A stretch of DNA of 52,238 nucleotides, taken from NCBI GenBank assembly GCA_011391785.1, contig JAABPW010000325.1, forward strand, positions 1 through 52,238, in the 5' to 3' direction. Below the pieces are notes generated by a model. It was not told where the DNA came from and made no database searches. It was given only the letters and a program-made list of their open reading frames with translations. Origin of the DNA: Verrucomicrobiota bacterium. GTDB taxonomy: Bacteria; Verrucomicrobiota; Kiritimatiellia; CAIKKV01; CAITUY01. This document shows, piece by piece, positions 34,377 through 44,265 of this stretch; within the stretch, counting starts at the first letter, position 1; each line of letters begins with the position of its first letter. Both the position numbers and the translations under genes were made by a program.

Positions 34377-35132
34377 CTAGTCCTTCTCGAGCTCCGCCAG
34401 CACGGCGTCATCCATGTCCATGTTGTTGTAGACGTTCTGCACGTCGTCGTTGTCCTCGAGGGCCTCAACGAACTTCATCACGGACTTGGCCACGGACTTG
34501 TCACTAACAGGAACATAGGTTTCCGGAACAAGCCGGACTTCCGAGTCATCCGTCTTGATGCCGGCCTTCTCCAGGGCTTCCATGACGCCATTGAAGGCGT
34601 TGGGATCGGTCAGGATCTCGAACTGATCGCCATCGCGGCTCATATCCTCGGCGCCTGCGTTGAGGACGATGTCCATCAACTTGTCCTCTTCAACCGAATT
34701 GGCATCCACGAAAATCTGGCCACGGCGCTTGAATCCGCGTGACACGGCGCCCTGGGAGGCGAACCCGGAAGCCATCTTGCTGAAGAGATGACGAATTTCG
34801 GCTGCCGCCCGGTTCTTGTTGTCGGTCAACACCTTGACCACCACTCCGACGCCACCATCGGCGAACCCCTCATAGGTGATTTCTTCCATGATATCGGCCG
34901 CCAGCTCGCCGGTACCCTTCTTGATGGCGCGATCAATGTTTTCGTTGGGCATACTGACAGCCTTGCAGCGCGTAATCATGGTACGCAACGCTGAATTGGT
35001 GTCGGGACTGCCGCCGCCGGCCTTGGCGACAACCATCAATTCCTTCGCCATCTTGCTGAAAATCTTACCGCGCTTGGCATCCGCAGCGCCCTTCTTGTGC
35101 TGAATTGTCTTCCACTTACTATGACCGCTCAT
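34377..35132 (-). CDS. YebC/PmpR-family (TACO1-type) protein
   Basis: 251 residues. It opens with the diagnostic MSGHSKWKTIQHKKGAADAK, followed by IFSKMAKELMVVAK and the family's central acidic domain (GGVGVVVKVLTDNKNRA). Members are DNA-binding transcriptional regulators or act in translation of proline-rich stretches. Synteny with ruvCA is conserved in many phyla. AGGGAGGAATGAG just upstream supports this start. Confidence 0.95.
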   Translation of the reverse strand: MSGHSKWKTIQHKKGAADAKRGKIFSKMAKELMVVAKAGGGSPDTNSALRTMITRCKAVSMPNENIDRAIKKGTGELAADIMEEITYEGFADGGVGVVVKVLTDNKNRAAAEIRHLFSKMASGFASQGAVSRGFKRRGQIFVDANSVEEDKLMDIVLNAGAEDMSRDGDQFEILTDPNAFNGVMEALEKAGIKTDDSEVRLVPETYVPVSDKSVAKSVMKFVEALEDNDDVQNVYNNMDMDDAVLAELEKD

Positions 35133-35169
35133 CTCATTCCTCCCTTTCCTATAGTGTTCCCGAGCCGGA

Positions 35170-36078
35170 TCACACCGGACTCATCTTGAATCCCACCAAA
35201 CTGTCGGGCGAGGGAGTCTCATACTCCTGCACCCATCCTTCAGAAAACCCCAACCGCTCCACCGCCTCCACCACGCGCCCGTACTCTTCCGCCGTCGGAC
35301 GCCGGTTCCACGGCGCGGCCTGCAGGGCCTGATACGCAGGCGTATACTGCGCCATGACGCTCACGGGGATTTCCGTCCCCACAGCCTCCGCCAGCCACTC
35401 CAGATTCGCCACCGCCTCGTCGGCACGCCCGGGCAGGACCAGAAGCCGGCAGATCGTTCCCCGCCGCGCCACTCCGTCCCCGCCTGTCTCAAGGGGACCT
35501 GTCTGCCGCCACATTTCCAGGAGTGCCCGCCGCGCCACATCCACATAATCCGCGGCCCGAGAGCCTTCTTTTGCCGAATCCGGCTCCGAATATCGCAGAT
35601 CGGTCAGGTACACATTGACCCAGCCGTCCAGCGCCCGAAGCACCTCCACCCGTTCAAAACCGCTCGTGTTATACACAATTGGCAGAGCGTGTCCATCTTT
35701 CACAACACATTCCCAGGCCGCATGGATCCATGGCAGCCAGGGTGTCGGACTCACAAAATTCCAATTATGGCACCCTTCAACAGCCAGCGACTTCAGGATG
35801 GCGGCCAAACCAATCTCATCCACTTCACGCCCCTGCCCCTCCTGACTCCAGGGATAATTCTGGCAGTAAAGACATTTCAGCGTGCACCGGCTGAAAAAAA
35901 CCGTCCCGGATCCCCGTGTCCCTGAAACCGGCGGCTCTTCACCATGATGCGCCCCGTAGCGATAGACTTCGGTTACTCCGCCCGCCCCGCACCAGCCGCG
36001 CTTCCCCTGCTGGCGGTTCACACCGCATTCACGGGGACAAAGCCCGCAGCGGGCCAACGATGAAACAAGCGGATTCAC
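35170..36078 (-). CDS. PflX-like radical SAM protein (COG1313)
   Basis: 302 residues. The N-terminal cysteine cluster CGLCPRECGVNRQQGKRGWC precedes the SAM cluster motif CTLKCLYCQN (about 75-84). NFVSPTPWLPWI and YNTSGFERVEVLRALDGWVNVYLTDLRY complete the COG1313 signature. The family resembles pyruvate formate-lyase activating enzymes, but no glycyl-radical partner is nearby, so the substrate is unknown. It lies in line with the YebC and EF-G-like genes. Confidence 0.87.
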   Translation of the reverse strand: MNPLVSSLARCGLCPRECGVNRQQGKRGWCGAGGVTEVYRYGAHHGEEPPVSGTRGSGTVFFSRCTLKCLYCQNYPWSQEGQGREVDEIGLAAILKSLAVEGCHNWNFVSPTPWLPWIHAAWECVVKDGHALPIVYNTSGFERVEVLRALDGWVNVYLTDLRYSEPDSAKEGSRAADYVDVARRALLEMWRQTGPLETGGDGVARRGTICRLLVLPGRADEAVANLEWLAEAVGTEIPVSVMAQYTPAYQALQAAPWNRRPTAEEYGRVVEAVERLGFSEGWVQEYETPSPDSLVGFKMSPV

Positions 36079-36087
36079 CAGCCAGGC

Positions 36088-38124
36088 CTAGTCCTGATCC
36101 TCCTCCTTCACCTTCGCCGCGGCTGCAATAATCTTCTGGGCCACATTGCTGGGCACGACATCATACCGGGCAAAGGACATCTCGAAGGATCCCCGCCCGC
36201 CCGTCATGCTGCGCAACTCGGCACAATACGTGAACAGTTCCGCCTGGGGAATATCGGCGGTAATCACCTGCATGCCGTCGGCTGACTCCATTCCCACGAT
36301 CCGTCCGCGCCTATGGCTCATATCGCCGTTGACATCACCCATGAACTGCTCGGGTATGGTAATCCTGACCGACATGATCGGCTCCAGCAGGACAGGCTTG
36401 GCCTTGCTGACCGCGTCCCGGAAGGACCGGCTCCCGGCAATCTTGAAGGCAATTTCAGAGGAATCGACATCATGGTAGGAACCGTCATAGACGGTGGACT
36501 TGACCTTCACCATGGGTGACCCCGCCAAGGCTCCCTTGGACATTCCCTCAACCACGCCCTTCTGGACTGCAGGCACGAAGTTATGCGGAATGGCCCCGCC
36601 CACCAGGGCATTGGCAAACCACTCGTCATCCCCTTCCATCAGGGGCTCGACCTTGAGGTAAACCTCCCCGTACTGGCCGCGGCCACCGGACTGCTTCTTG
36701 TGCTTGTAATGGCCCTCGGCCCGCCCGGTGATGGTCTCCGTATAGGCGATCTTCGGGGTGCTCAGGATCACGTCCACGCTGTTGCGCTTCTTCATCCGTT
36801 CCACGGCCACCGACAAATGCGTGTCGCCCATCCCGGACAAAATGGTCTCATGGGTGTCGGGATGACGTTCCACATGGATGGTTGGATCGTCCTCGGCAAG
36901 CTTGTGCAGGGCCGTCCCGATCTTGTCCTCATCCCCCTGGGTCTTGGCCGAAACCGCGGTCCACATAACCGGATTCGGGAAGGAGAAGGGCTCAAACGAC
37001 ACCTTGGCTCCGTTCTGGCACAGGGAATCCCCCAACGTCGTAACCTTGAGCTTGGCAATCGCCACGATGTCGCCGGCCTCTGCCTCCGTGATTGGAAGCT
37101 GCTTCTTGCCGTTCAGGGCGACAAACTGGACAATCCGCTCCTTCTGTTCCTTGTTGACGTTCAGCACCTCGGTATCCGCCTTCAGGGTGCCGCCGCAGAC
37201 ATAAACGAAACTCATGTGCCCGATAAAGGGATCATTGACCGTGCGCCACACATACCCCACGAAAGGCGCCGAGGGGGAGGTGTCGATCGGCTTGCCAGCC
37301 GAGTCTTTCATCGGACGATCCGCCGGAGAGGGAAAGAACCGGGCAATGCCGTCGAGGAGCTCACCCACGCCGACGTTCTTGAGCGCCATGCAGGCGAAAA
37401 CGGGGACCAGCTTGCGATCGAACACCGCATGGCGCAGCCCATCGGCGATCTCGCGCGCCGTCAGCGGCTGACCCGCCAGATATTTCTCGATCAACGTGTC
37501 ATCCGTCTCTGCCGCCATTTCAACCAAGGCGCCCTTGGCCGCCTTGAGCGCCTCGCTGATCGAAGCGGGAACATCCGTCGCCGCCAGCACGTCCACCACG
37601 GCGCTGTTATCGGGAAGCGGCATCAGCACGGGGATACACCGGTCGCCCCATGTGGCCTGGATTTCAGCCATGACCTTCTCGAAGGGCGAATTCTCGCGAT
37701 CCAGTCCGGTGACCACGATGGCACGGGGAATGTCGAGCAACGACGCCTGTTTCCAGGCCTTCATGGTGCCGACCTGGATACCGGCATGCGCATCAACCGT
37801 GATCAGGGCCGCGCCGGCAATGCGGCTGGCCTGGATGACCTGCCCGAAGAAATCGGCATAGCCGGGCGTGTCGCTGAACACGATGTCCATGTTGTGGCCG
37901 TCTGCACTCTTGTACATTCCACAAAAGGACTTGGCATAGATCGTTGTCTTGCGCGACTTCTCCTCGTCGGTATAGTCGCCCAGGCTGGTGCCCTGATCGA
38001 CTGACCCGAGACGGTCATTGATGCCCATCTTGTAAAGCATCGCGTCAGCGAGCGTTGTCTTGCCGCTTGCCGTATGTCCCATCAAAACAAAGTTCCGAAC
38101 GTCAGTAACAGCAATATCCTTCAT
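36088..38124 (-). CDS. Elongation factor G paralogue (EF-G II/FusA2-like)
   Basis: 678 residues, all five EF-G domains represented. The G1 loop is GHTASGKTTLAD near 17 rather than the AHIDAGKTT of canonical EF-G. G3 is DTPGYADFF near 87. The G4 position reads VTGLDRENSP near 138, where NKxD is usual, so Asn and Lys are replaced. The domain IV loop is HKKQSGGRGQYGEVYLKV and the C-terminal domain ends in a normal RSMTGGRGSFEMSFARYD. Such paralogues are widespread in slow-growing or anaerobic lineages and may act in ribosome recycling or tetracycline-like protection, or have lost fast GTPase turnover. Nothing nearby defines its role. Confidence 0.88.
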   Translation of the reverse strand: MKDIAVTDVRNFVLMGHTASGKTTLADAMLYKMGINDRLGSVDQGTSLGDYTDEEKSRKTTIYAKSFCGMYKSADGHNMDIVFSDTPGYADFFGQVIQASRIAGAALITVDAHAGIQVGTMKAWKQASLLDIPRAIVVTGLDRENSPFEKVMAEIQATWGDRCIPVLMPLPDNSAVVDVLAATDVPASISEALKAAKGALVEMAAETDDTLIEKYLAGQPLTAREIADGLRHAVFDRKLVPVFACMALKNVGVGELLDGIARFFPSPADRPMKDSAGKPIDTSPSAPFVGYVWRTVNDPFIGHMSFVYVCGGTLKADTEVLNVNKEQKERIVQFVALNGKKQLPITEAEAGDIVAIAKLKVTTLGDSLCQNGAKVSFEPFSFPNPVMWTAVSAKTQGDEDKIGTALHKLAEDDPTIHVERHPDTHETILSGMGDTHLSVAVERMKKRNSVDVILSTPKIAYTETITGRAEGHYKHKKQSGGRGQYGEVYLKVEPLMEGDDEWFANALVGGAIPHNFVPAVQKGVVEGMSKGALAGSPMVKVKSTVYDGSYHDVDSSEIAFKIAGSRSFRDAVSKAKPVLLEPIMSVRITIPEQFMGDVNGDMSHRRGRIVGMESADGMQVITADIPQAELFTYCAELRSMTGGRGSFEMSFARYDVVPSNVAQKIIAAAAKVKEEDQD

Positions 38125-38244
38125 GCCGGTATTCCCTTCGCTCTGTCCCTGCTTGTTGCTTCTGGTACCAGTTCACACTCAATCACAAAGGGTCGTTTTT
38201 TATCATAAGCCACCCGATCTGCACAACCAAAACCCACCCCGGAT

Positions 38245-39597
38245 TCACATCCCGAGTCTGCAGGCACAGCTAAGGGGCAGCACCCGCGCCTCCCGGCCTT
38301 CCGAGGCCACCAACCCCTCCAGCGCAAGGTAGACATAAACCTTGCCATCCTCCGCCGCGCCGGGAATGAAGTCATCCTTGTCCTGCTCGAATTTAAAGGT
38401 AAACGTGGCCTCTGCATGGCCATTCGTGATGGAAACGTTTTCCAGCGGAACGGACCGGATATACGGCCCCCCCCCGTCCTCGGCCGCGGGAATATAAACC
38501 CATATGCTGTATTTCCGGTTTGGCGGCTGGAGACGGTTGAACACGAGCCGCAGCGGCAGGGTATAGGAACTGTTCAGTCTTATTCGCTCAGGCTGCTTGA
38601 GCGGAAACACCAGGCACTGCTCATCGCGCTCGGATGAAAAGGAGACCCTCGAACTGTAATTCTGGTATTTATTCAGCAAGGCCCTGTCGTTCGCTGTCAG
38701 CGGGTAACCCTTGTAGTCGAACTTGTATGCCGGCAGGACCCTGCCAGCATCGCGCGCCAGGCCACTCATCATGGTATCGATGGCCTTCTGCTGGATTTCC
38801 TCGGCGGCAAGCACAACCCGGGACCGATGCAGCAGGTCAAGGCTGGAAAGATACGCGTTAACGGTCCGGGCGGTCGCAAACCCGTCAAGCGCCAGGCGGG
38901 TATTTGAGCGGAGCGCAATCTGCCGCGCCTTCTCCAGGCACTTGCCAGCCTTCTCCTTGTGCGGCGCGTCGCAAAACTCCGAGAGGGCGACAACCAGTTC
39001 CTTGGTTTCGATGAAATCGACCAAATTGATTTTGTTGGTGGCCGACAAGGCTTCAAGGCGTGCAAAACCGGCCTCGTAATAATCCTTCTTTGCATCCTGG
39101 ACCAACGTATCGATTTTCGCCGCATACTTCCCCTGCGCATCCTTGTATTTAAGCATGCCCAGGTTCATCACGGCGCCCTTGTAGGCCTTGGTCAGCTTGT
39201 CGCTCGCCTTGAAGGTCTTTGCCTCGTCGTCAATTGCCTTCTCCAAACCGGGGTCCTCCTTCAGGAACGACTCCCATTCCTGGAGAAGCTGGGTGAGAAT
39301 CCGCTTCAGTCTCTGGTGCTTCTTCTCCAACGCCTTGAGACTGCTCACATACCCGTTGACCTGCTCGAGCGGATACGGCGTTCCCGGCTTCATCTTTGGA
39401 ATAACCGCTTCCACGTCGCCGGCGGGAAAGCTCTTCTCGTCCCCTGTTTCCTTGTCGATGTACAGGATCTTATCGTTGTCCTTGCGCGTACTCCACACCC
39501 ACAGCCCTTTCCCGTCCTTGGTCACGACAAAGGACTCAGCCTGGGCGCAGGCGCAAAAACCGGCAACAACCATTAACATGCACAATATTTTTCTCAT
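38245..39597 (-). CDS. Secreted protein with helical middle and beta-sandwich C-terminus, function unknown
   Basis: 450 residues. A clear signal peptide (MRKILCMLMVVAGFCACAQA) with AGGAG six bases upstream defines the start. After it comes a short beta region (about 21-70, SFVVTKDGKGLWVWST) that looks like a small SH3-like or SHD1-like domain. A long charged helical stretch follows (about 85-300, many Lys, Glu and Leu). The last ~130 residues form a beta domain (IRLNSSYTLPLRLVFNRL, YSIWVYIPAAEDGG). No catalytic motif is visible. A cysteine within the signal peptide does not fit a lipobox well. It lies 46 bases downstream of the murJ-rlmN-rsmB operon. Confidence 0.75.
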   Translation of the reverse strand: MRKILCMLMVVAGFCACAQAESFVVTKDGKGLWVWSTRKDNDKILYIDKETGDEKSFPAGDVEAVIPKMKPGTPYPLEQVNGYVSSLKALEKKHQRLKRILTQLLQEWESFLKEDPGLEKAIDDEAKTFKASDKLTKAYKGAVMNLGMLKYKDAQGKYAAKIDTLVQDAKKDYYEAGFARLEALSATNKINLVDFIETKELVVALSEFCDAPHKEKAGKCLEKARQIALRSNTRLALDGFATARTVNAYLSSLDLLHRSRVVLAAEEIQQKAIDTMMSGLARDAGRVLPAYKFDYKGYPLTANDRALLNKYQNYSSRVSFSSERDEQCLVFPLKQPERIRLNSSYTLPLRLVFNRLQPPNRKYSIWVYIPAAEDGGGPYIRSVPLENVSITNGHAEATFTFKFEQDKDDFIPGAAEDGKVYVYLALEGLVASEGREARVLPLSCACRLGM

Positions 39598-39643
39598 TTG
39601 TATCTCCTGTCGATTCCGCTCTTCATTTCACATGCAATTTCCA

Positions 39644-40936
39644 TCAGGCCGTTCGTTTCAATAGGGTGGCGAAGGCGCCGTCAACCTTGTCACGGGGCGG
39701 GAAAAGCTTGCGTTCGGAAACCTTCATGAAGTTGGGATGAGCCGTAAGCCAGGCGGAAACCAGCGCCTCATCCTCCTCGATTTCAAGGCTGCAGGTGCTG
39801 TAGACAATGCGTCCCCCGATGCGGACCCGCGTGGCCGCGCCATCCAAAATCATCCGCTGGGTCTCGCAGACCCGGGCAAGGCGCTCATCGGAGAAACGCC
39901 AGCGCGCGTCAGCCCGGCGCCGCAAAACACCGGTGTTCATGCAGGGTACATCCAGCAGGATGCCGTCAAACAGTAACCCGGCCAACTCGGGTATCCCTTC
40001 AGCCCCGGGCCGGCAGCGGGTCATGTCGCCTTCAATCACGCACACCCCCTCCAGCCCCATCCGCTTCAGGTTTTCATTCAGGAACCCCATCCGGTCGGCA
40101 TGGACATCCATCGCGGTCAGGGTCTCGCCGCTCCCCATTTTCTCGGCGATGGCCACCGTCTTCCCCCCTGGCGCGGCACACGCATCCAGAATGCGTTCCT
40201 GCCGTTTCGGATCAAGCAGGTCCACCGCCATGATCGTGGAGGGATCCTGCACCATGAACCAGCCATCCTCGAACCCGAGGACATCCTCCACATTGACGCC
40301 GCGCGCCAGATTGCAGAAACGGGCGGGATCAAAGGGGTGCGGCTCCACCTTGATGCCCACGGAGGCCAGCCGGTCCCTGAAATCAGCCATTTCAATGCGC
40401 TGGGTGTTCAGCCGCAGGGTCACCGAGGCCCGGGTGTTGTTCCACTCGCACAAGGCATCGGTATCCGCCTCGCCGTACACCTGCGTCCAACGCCGGACCA
40501 GGGTTTCAGGATGCGACAGTCGGACGCCCGGCGGCTGGCCCTTCAAGGCCTGAATGACAAGCGGTTTCTCGCGCAACACCCGCCGGAGCACGCCATTGCA
40601 AAAATTGACTTCCGCCTGCCCGAACTCCGCCTTGACCGCCTCCGCCGTCTCATTCACCGCCGCATAGGCTTCGACCGTGTCCATGTGCAGGCATTGGTAC
40701 AGGCCGACCATCAGGTGCGCCCGGAGCGGAATGGCGGGCAGCGATTTCATGCACTGTTTCAGCACCCACTCCAGTTCGCGCTTCCACTTGACCACCCCGT
40801 AGGCGACCTCCATCACAAACCCGCGGTTGGCGAGCACCCGGTTCATCATGCGGTCCGGAAAATCGCCCGTTTCCATCCATTGGGCTATGATTCCCGCCGC
40901 CACCGCCCGTGAACTCGTCTGTGCAGTAATTTTCAT
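39644..40936 (-). CDS. rsmB: RsmB-like 16S rRNA m5C methyltransferase
   Basis: 430 residues. The N-terminal NusB-like RNA-binding domain (about 1-150) includes VAYGVVKWKRELEWVL. The SAM-binding loop is DACAAPGGKTVAI near 249. The two catalytic cysteines are in DVPCMNTGVLRRR near 330 and YSTCSLEIEEDE near 385. The product of this family is m5C967 in 16S rRNA. Its start overlaps rlmN by four bases; it is third in the murJ-rlmN-rsmB unit. Confidence 0.92.
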   Translation of the reverse strand: MKITAQTSSRAVAAGIIAQWMETGDFPDRMMNRVLANRGFVMEVAYGVVKWKRELEWVLKQCMKSLPAIPLRAHLMVGLYQCLHMDTVEAYAAVNETAEAVKAEFGQAEVNFCNGVLRRVLREKPLVIQALKGQPPGVRLSHPETLVRRWTQVYGEADTDALCEWNNTRASVTLRLNTQRIEMADFRDRLASVGIKVEPHPFDPARFCNLARGVNVEDVLGFEDGWFMVQDPSTIMAVDLLDPKRQERILDACAAPGGKTVAIAEKMGSGETLTAMDVHADRMGFLNENLKRMGLEGVCVIEGDMTRCRPGAEGIPELAGLLFDGILLDVPCMNTGVLRRRADARWRFSDERLARVCETQRMILDGAATRVRIGGRIVYSTCSLEIEEDEALVSAWLTAHPNFMKVSERKLFPPRDKVDGAFATLLKRTA

Positions 40937-41964
40937 AATGTCTTCCGGCTTCTCAACCGCAACTGTCCGCAGGCGGCATCGATGTTTGTCCCCTTGGAAA
41001 TCCGTGTCGTGGCATTGATTCCGGCACGGCCGAGCACCTCGATGAAAAGGGGTGCCGTACCGGGATCGGGAGCCTGTCCCTCAAATCCGTCAACCGGGCT
41101 CAGGGGGATGAGATTCACCCGCCCGGGAATGGAGCGCAACAGGCTGGCCAGGGCGGCGGCGTGCTGCCGGGTGTCATTCACCCCGCGGATCAGCGTGTAC
41201 TCAAAGGTGATAATCCGGCGCGTGGCGGCCGCATAGCGGGTGCAGGCCGCCATGAGCGCTTCCAGGGGATATTTGCGGTTCACCGGCATCAGCTTGCTGC
41301 GCAGTGGATTGTCCGGCGCATGAAGCGACACGGAAAGCTCGACCTGAATCCCCTCATCGGCCAGTCGCGCAATGCCAGGCACGACACCGCTGGTGCTGAT
41401 CGTGATATGACGGGCCCCGATGTTGAGACCTTCCGCGTCGTTGATGATCCTGACCGCCTTGAGAACGGCGTCGTAATTGTCAAAAGGCTCCCCCATCCCC
41501 ATGAAGACGATATTCGACGGGCGGTCCCCGTATTCCCGCCAGGCCAGCAGGAGCTGCCCGATAATCTCACCGGTCTCCAGGTTCCGGACATAGCCCCCCT
41601 TCCCGCTGGCGCAGAAAACACAGGCGAACCGGCAGCCCACCTGGCTTGACACGCAAACGGTTTTCCGGTCACGGGCCGGAATGAGCACTTCCTCCACGCA
41701 CTCGCCATCCCGCAACCCTGCCAGGATCTTCCGTGTCCCGACAGGGTCCCCTTCGGTTTTGAGGGGAGCCACACCCGCGAGATCGAATTTCGATGCCAGG
41801 CCCGCCCTCAACGCGGCGGGCAGGTTCTTCATCTCCGCCCAGTCCGCCACCCGCCGGGCATACAACCACGCCCAGATCTGGCCAGCCCGGTAGGACGGCA
41901 GTCCAAGCGCCTGGCATTCGGTCTCCAATTCAAGTCGGGACAGGCTGTGAATCAGGGGTTTCAT
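40933..41964 (-). CDS. rlmN: Dual-specificity 23S rRNA/tRNA adenine-C2 methyltransferase RlmN
   Basis: 343 residues. The radical SAM cluster motif CRFACVFCAS lies near residue 111. GMGEPFDNYDAVLKA near 155 is typical. The second methyl-carrying cysteine sits in the C-terminal IDAACGQLR. RlmN makes m2A2503 in 23S rRNA and m2A37 in some tRNAs. It is coupled at both ends by four-base overlaps, to murJ upstream and rsmB downstream. Confidence 0.95.
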   Translation of the reverse strand: MKPLIHSLSRLELETECQALGLPSYRAGQIWAWLYARRVADWAEMKNLPAALRAGLASKFDLAGVAPLKTEGDPVGTRKILAGLRDGECVEEVLIPARDRKTVCVSSQVGCRFACVFCASGKGGYVRNLETGEIIGQLLLAWREYGDRPSNIVFMGMGEPFDNYDAVLKAVRIINDAEGLNIGARHITISTSGVVPGIARLADEGIQVELSVSLHAPDNPLRSKLMPVNRKYPLEALMAACTRYAAATRRIITFEYTLIRGVNDTRQHAAALASLLRSIPGRVNLIPLSPVDGFEGQAPDPGTAPLFIEVLGRAGINATTRISKGTNIDAACGQLRLRSRKTL

Positions 41965-43559
41965 GCGCGTTTTATGAATTTCCGGTGGAGGATACCGACC
42001 ACCGTGCGGGTTTCATGGACATGAAAAAGCCAGCTCATTCCGAAATAAACACAGGCGCCCACCCCGATCTCGATCAGCAGGGCGGTGATCAGCATGACAA
42101 GTCCCTGCCCGAATCCCGCCAGCCAATGCTTCAGGAACCAGACCGAGACACCGCAGGCCAGGGCGGGGATGCCGATCGCCAAAGCATACCGGAACCAGCG
42201 CCCCCAATCGCCATAGTCGACATCCCGCCGCAAATACATCGCCAATTGAATGGAATTGACGAGGGCCAAACATCCGGTGGTGGCCGCCAGCCCGACATGG
42301 CCCATATGAAAATACTTAACCAGGGTGAAGTTCATCACGAGGTTCAGGCCGATCCCCGCCAAACTGACCATGAGGGGCGTCCGACGCCGGTCGAGGGCAT
42401 AGAAGCAGGGCGTCACAACCTTGATCGCGGCGTAACCGGCTAACCCGATGGAATAGGCGCGCAGGGCATTGGCCGTCAACAGGGTGTCACCCGAATTGAA
42501 TTTCCCGTGTTCGTAGATGACCCTGATGATATCCGGCGCCAGGACCACCAGCCCCACCGTGGCCGGAATAGTCAGGAAAAACGCGAGACGCAGAGCATCC
42601 TCGATAGTTTTTCCGACGGCCTTCATGTCCGAGCGGGCATGCAACCTCGCAACCGCAGGAAGCGTGACGGTGGCAATGGCAACGCCGAACACCCCGATGG
42701 GAAACTGCATGAGCCGGAAGGCGCAGTTCAACCAGCCGCGCGCCCCGTTGATTTCCGAGGCGAATATCCCGTTGATGAGGACATTCACCTGCACGGCGGC
42801 GCCGGCGATCATGCTGGGCCAGGCGAGGGCCCAGACCATGCGCAGGCGCGGATCGGAAAAATCGAGTTTCCAGTGGAACCGATATCCAAGCTTCCACAAC
42901 GACGGAATCTGGACGGCCAATTGGGCCAATCCTCCCAGCAGGACCCCGAGCGTCAGTCCATACAACGCCCGCTCGGAAAAGTCGGGATGCCGCCAGTTGT
43001 CCTGGGGGTCGAACGCATAGGCCAGCAGGACCCCACTAGTCACCGAGACCAGGTTGAAGATCGTAGAAGCCGAGGCCGGGAGCCCGAACACAAACCGGGC
43101 ATTGAGGATCCCCATCACCACCGCCGCCAGCGACACAAACATGATGAAGGGGAAAAGGATACGGGTCAGCTTCACCGTCAGCTCGAATTTCCCCGGCACG
43201 CCATGAAACCCGAAGTTCGTGATCTGGACCAGAAGCGGGCTGGCGGCGATACCCACGACGCAAATCACCCCCATGATCAGGATCATGGCACTGAACAGGA
43301 GGCTGGCCAGCCGCCAGGCGGGGGGTTCGCCCTCCTTCTCCAGCGTCTTGGCGAAGGTGGTCGTAAAGGCCGTGGATAAAGCGCCTTCCGCAAACAAATC
43401 GCGAAGCAAGTTGGGAATCTGGAATGCCGCCAGGAACGCGTCGAGGTATTTCCCTGCGCCAAACATGGCGGCAAAGACCTGCTCGCGAACAAGACCCAGA
43501 ATCCGGGATCCCATCACGGCCAGACCCACAATGCCGGCAGATTTATGATGGCTACTCAT
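41961..43559 (-). CDS. murJ: Lipid II flippase MurJ
   Basis: 532 residues and about 14 transmembrane segments. The opening GIVGLAVMGSRILGLVREQVFAAMFG and the DAFLAAFQIPNLLRDLFAEGALSTAF block are classic MurJ. It flips undecaprenyl-PP-MurNAc(pentapeptide)-GlcNAc to the periplasm. It is first in the operon with rlmN and rsmB. Confidence 0.95.
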   Translation of the reverse strand: MSSHHKSAGIVGLAVMGSRILGLVREQVFAAMFGAGKYLDAFLAAFQIPNLLRDLFAEGALSTAFTTTFAKTLEKEGEPPAWRLASLLFSAMILIMGVICVVGIAASPLLVQITNFGFHGVPGKFELTVKLTRILFPFIMFVSLAAVVMGILNARFVFGLPASASTIFNLVSVTSGVLLAYAFDPQDNWRHPDFSERALYGLTLGVLLGGLAQLAVQIPSLWKLGYRFHWKLDFSDPRLRMVWALAWPSMIAGAAVQVNVLINGIFASEINGARGWLNCAFRLMQFPIGVFGVAIATVTLPAVARLHARSDMKAVGKTIEDALRLAFFLTIPATVGLVVLAPDIIRVIYEHGKFNSGDTLLTANALRAYSIGLAGYAAIKVVTPCFYALDRRRTPLMVSLAGIGLNLVMNFTLVKYFHMGHVGLAATTGCLALVNSIQLAMYLRRDVDYGDWGRWFRYALAIGIPALACGVSVWFLKHWLAGFGQGLVMLITALLIEIGVGACVYFGMSWLFHVHETRTVVGILHRKFIKRA

Positions 43560-43612
43560 AGCCGGCCATTAAACAGGCGGATAACCCGCGGCGTCAAGGA
43601 TGCAAAACGAGA

Positions 43613-44248
43613 TCAGTCTCCCGCGGTCTTGGTCCCCAGCGCAGCGGCTTCGACAACCGCCTTGGCCTTGCGTTCGGCATGATCCTGGAAGAAAAACGGA
43701 TTCTGCCCCTGCGCCCAGGCTACCTCGACATCCTTGATCCCGACAAATCCCACGGCGGCCTTGATGCCATTCCGGATTCCGTCACGCAGGTCACCGGGCT
43801 CGTAAGTCCCGCCGGATGAAGCCAGCACGACGACCTTGCGGATCTTGTGGAGCGCTTTAACGCCCTCCCCACCGATCGAGAAGGTCACGTTCGGCATAAG
43901 AACCTGGTCAAACCACGCCTTCAGGATCGCCGGCATGCCGAAGTTCCACATGGGGGTCGTTATCACCAGCACATCCGCCTGCTTGAACAGCTCGCACTGT
44001 TTCTGGGCATACTTGACAGCCGCCTTTTCCTGGTCGGTCGGCTTGTACCCCGCATCGAACACCGGATACCAGTAATGACGGTAGGTTGAATAATCATAAA
44101 AAGGCGGGGGATTCGCATAGAGATCCAGTTCAGTCACGGAAACCCCGGGCTGTTTCGCCTTGAGGGCCTGGAAAAACGAGGCGCTGAGCGCCTTGGAATT
44201 CGCCTCGGCGGCAGGCTTGGGATTCGCAATCACGTGCAGGACATGCAT
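43613..44248 (-). CDS. FMN-dependent NAD(P)H oxidoreductase (azoreductase-like)
   Basis: 211 residues, flavodoxin-like fold. Landmarks of the AzoR/NQO family are HVIANPKPAAEANSKALS near 4-21, TTPMWNFGMPAILKAWFDQV near 96-115 and ASSGGTYEPG near 145. It reduces quinones or azo compounds with NAD(P)H and FMN; the physiological substrate is unknown. It is last in the line ispD-phosphoesterase-lipoprotein, with an 18-base gap. Confidence 0.9.
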   Translation of the reverse strand: MHVLHVIANPKPAAEANSKALSASFFQALKAKQPGVSVTELDLYANPPPFYDYSTYRHYWYPVFDAGYKPTDQEKAAVKYAQKQCELFKQADVLVITTPMWNFGMPAILKAWFDQVLMPNVTFSIGGEGVKALHKIRKVVVLASSGGTYEPGDLRDGIRNGIKAAVGFVGIKDVEVAWAQGQNPFFFQDHAERKAKAVVEAAALGTKTAGD

Positions 44249-44265
44249 GCTAACCTCTCTTTATG

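Noticed and set aside
36583-38004. 473-residue open frame on the plus strand
   Set aside because: Fully antisense to the EF-G paralogue, which has complete domain motifs; composition is His/Arg/Gly-rich shadow coding.
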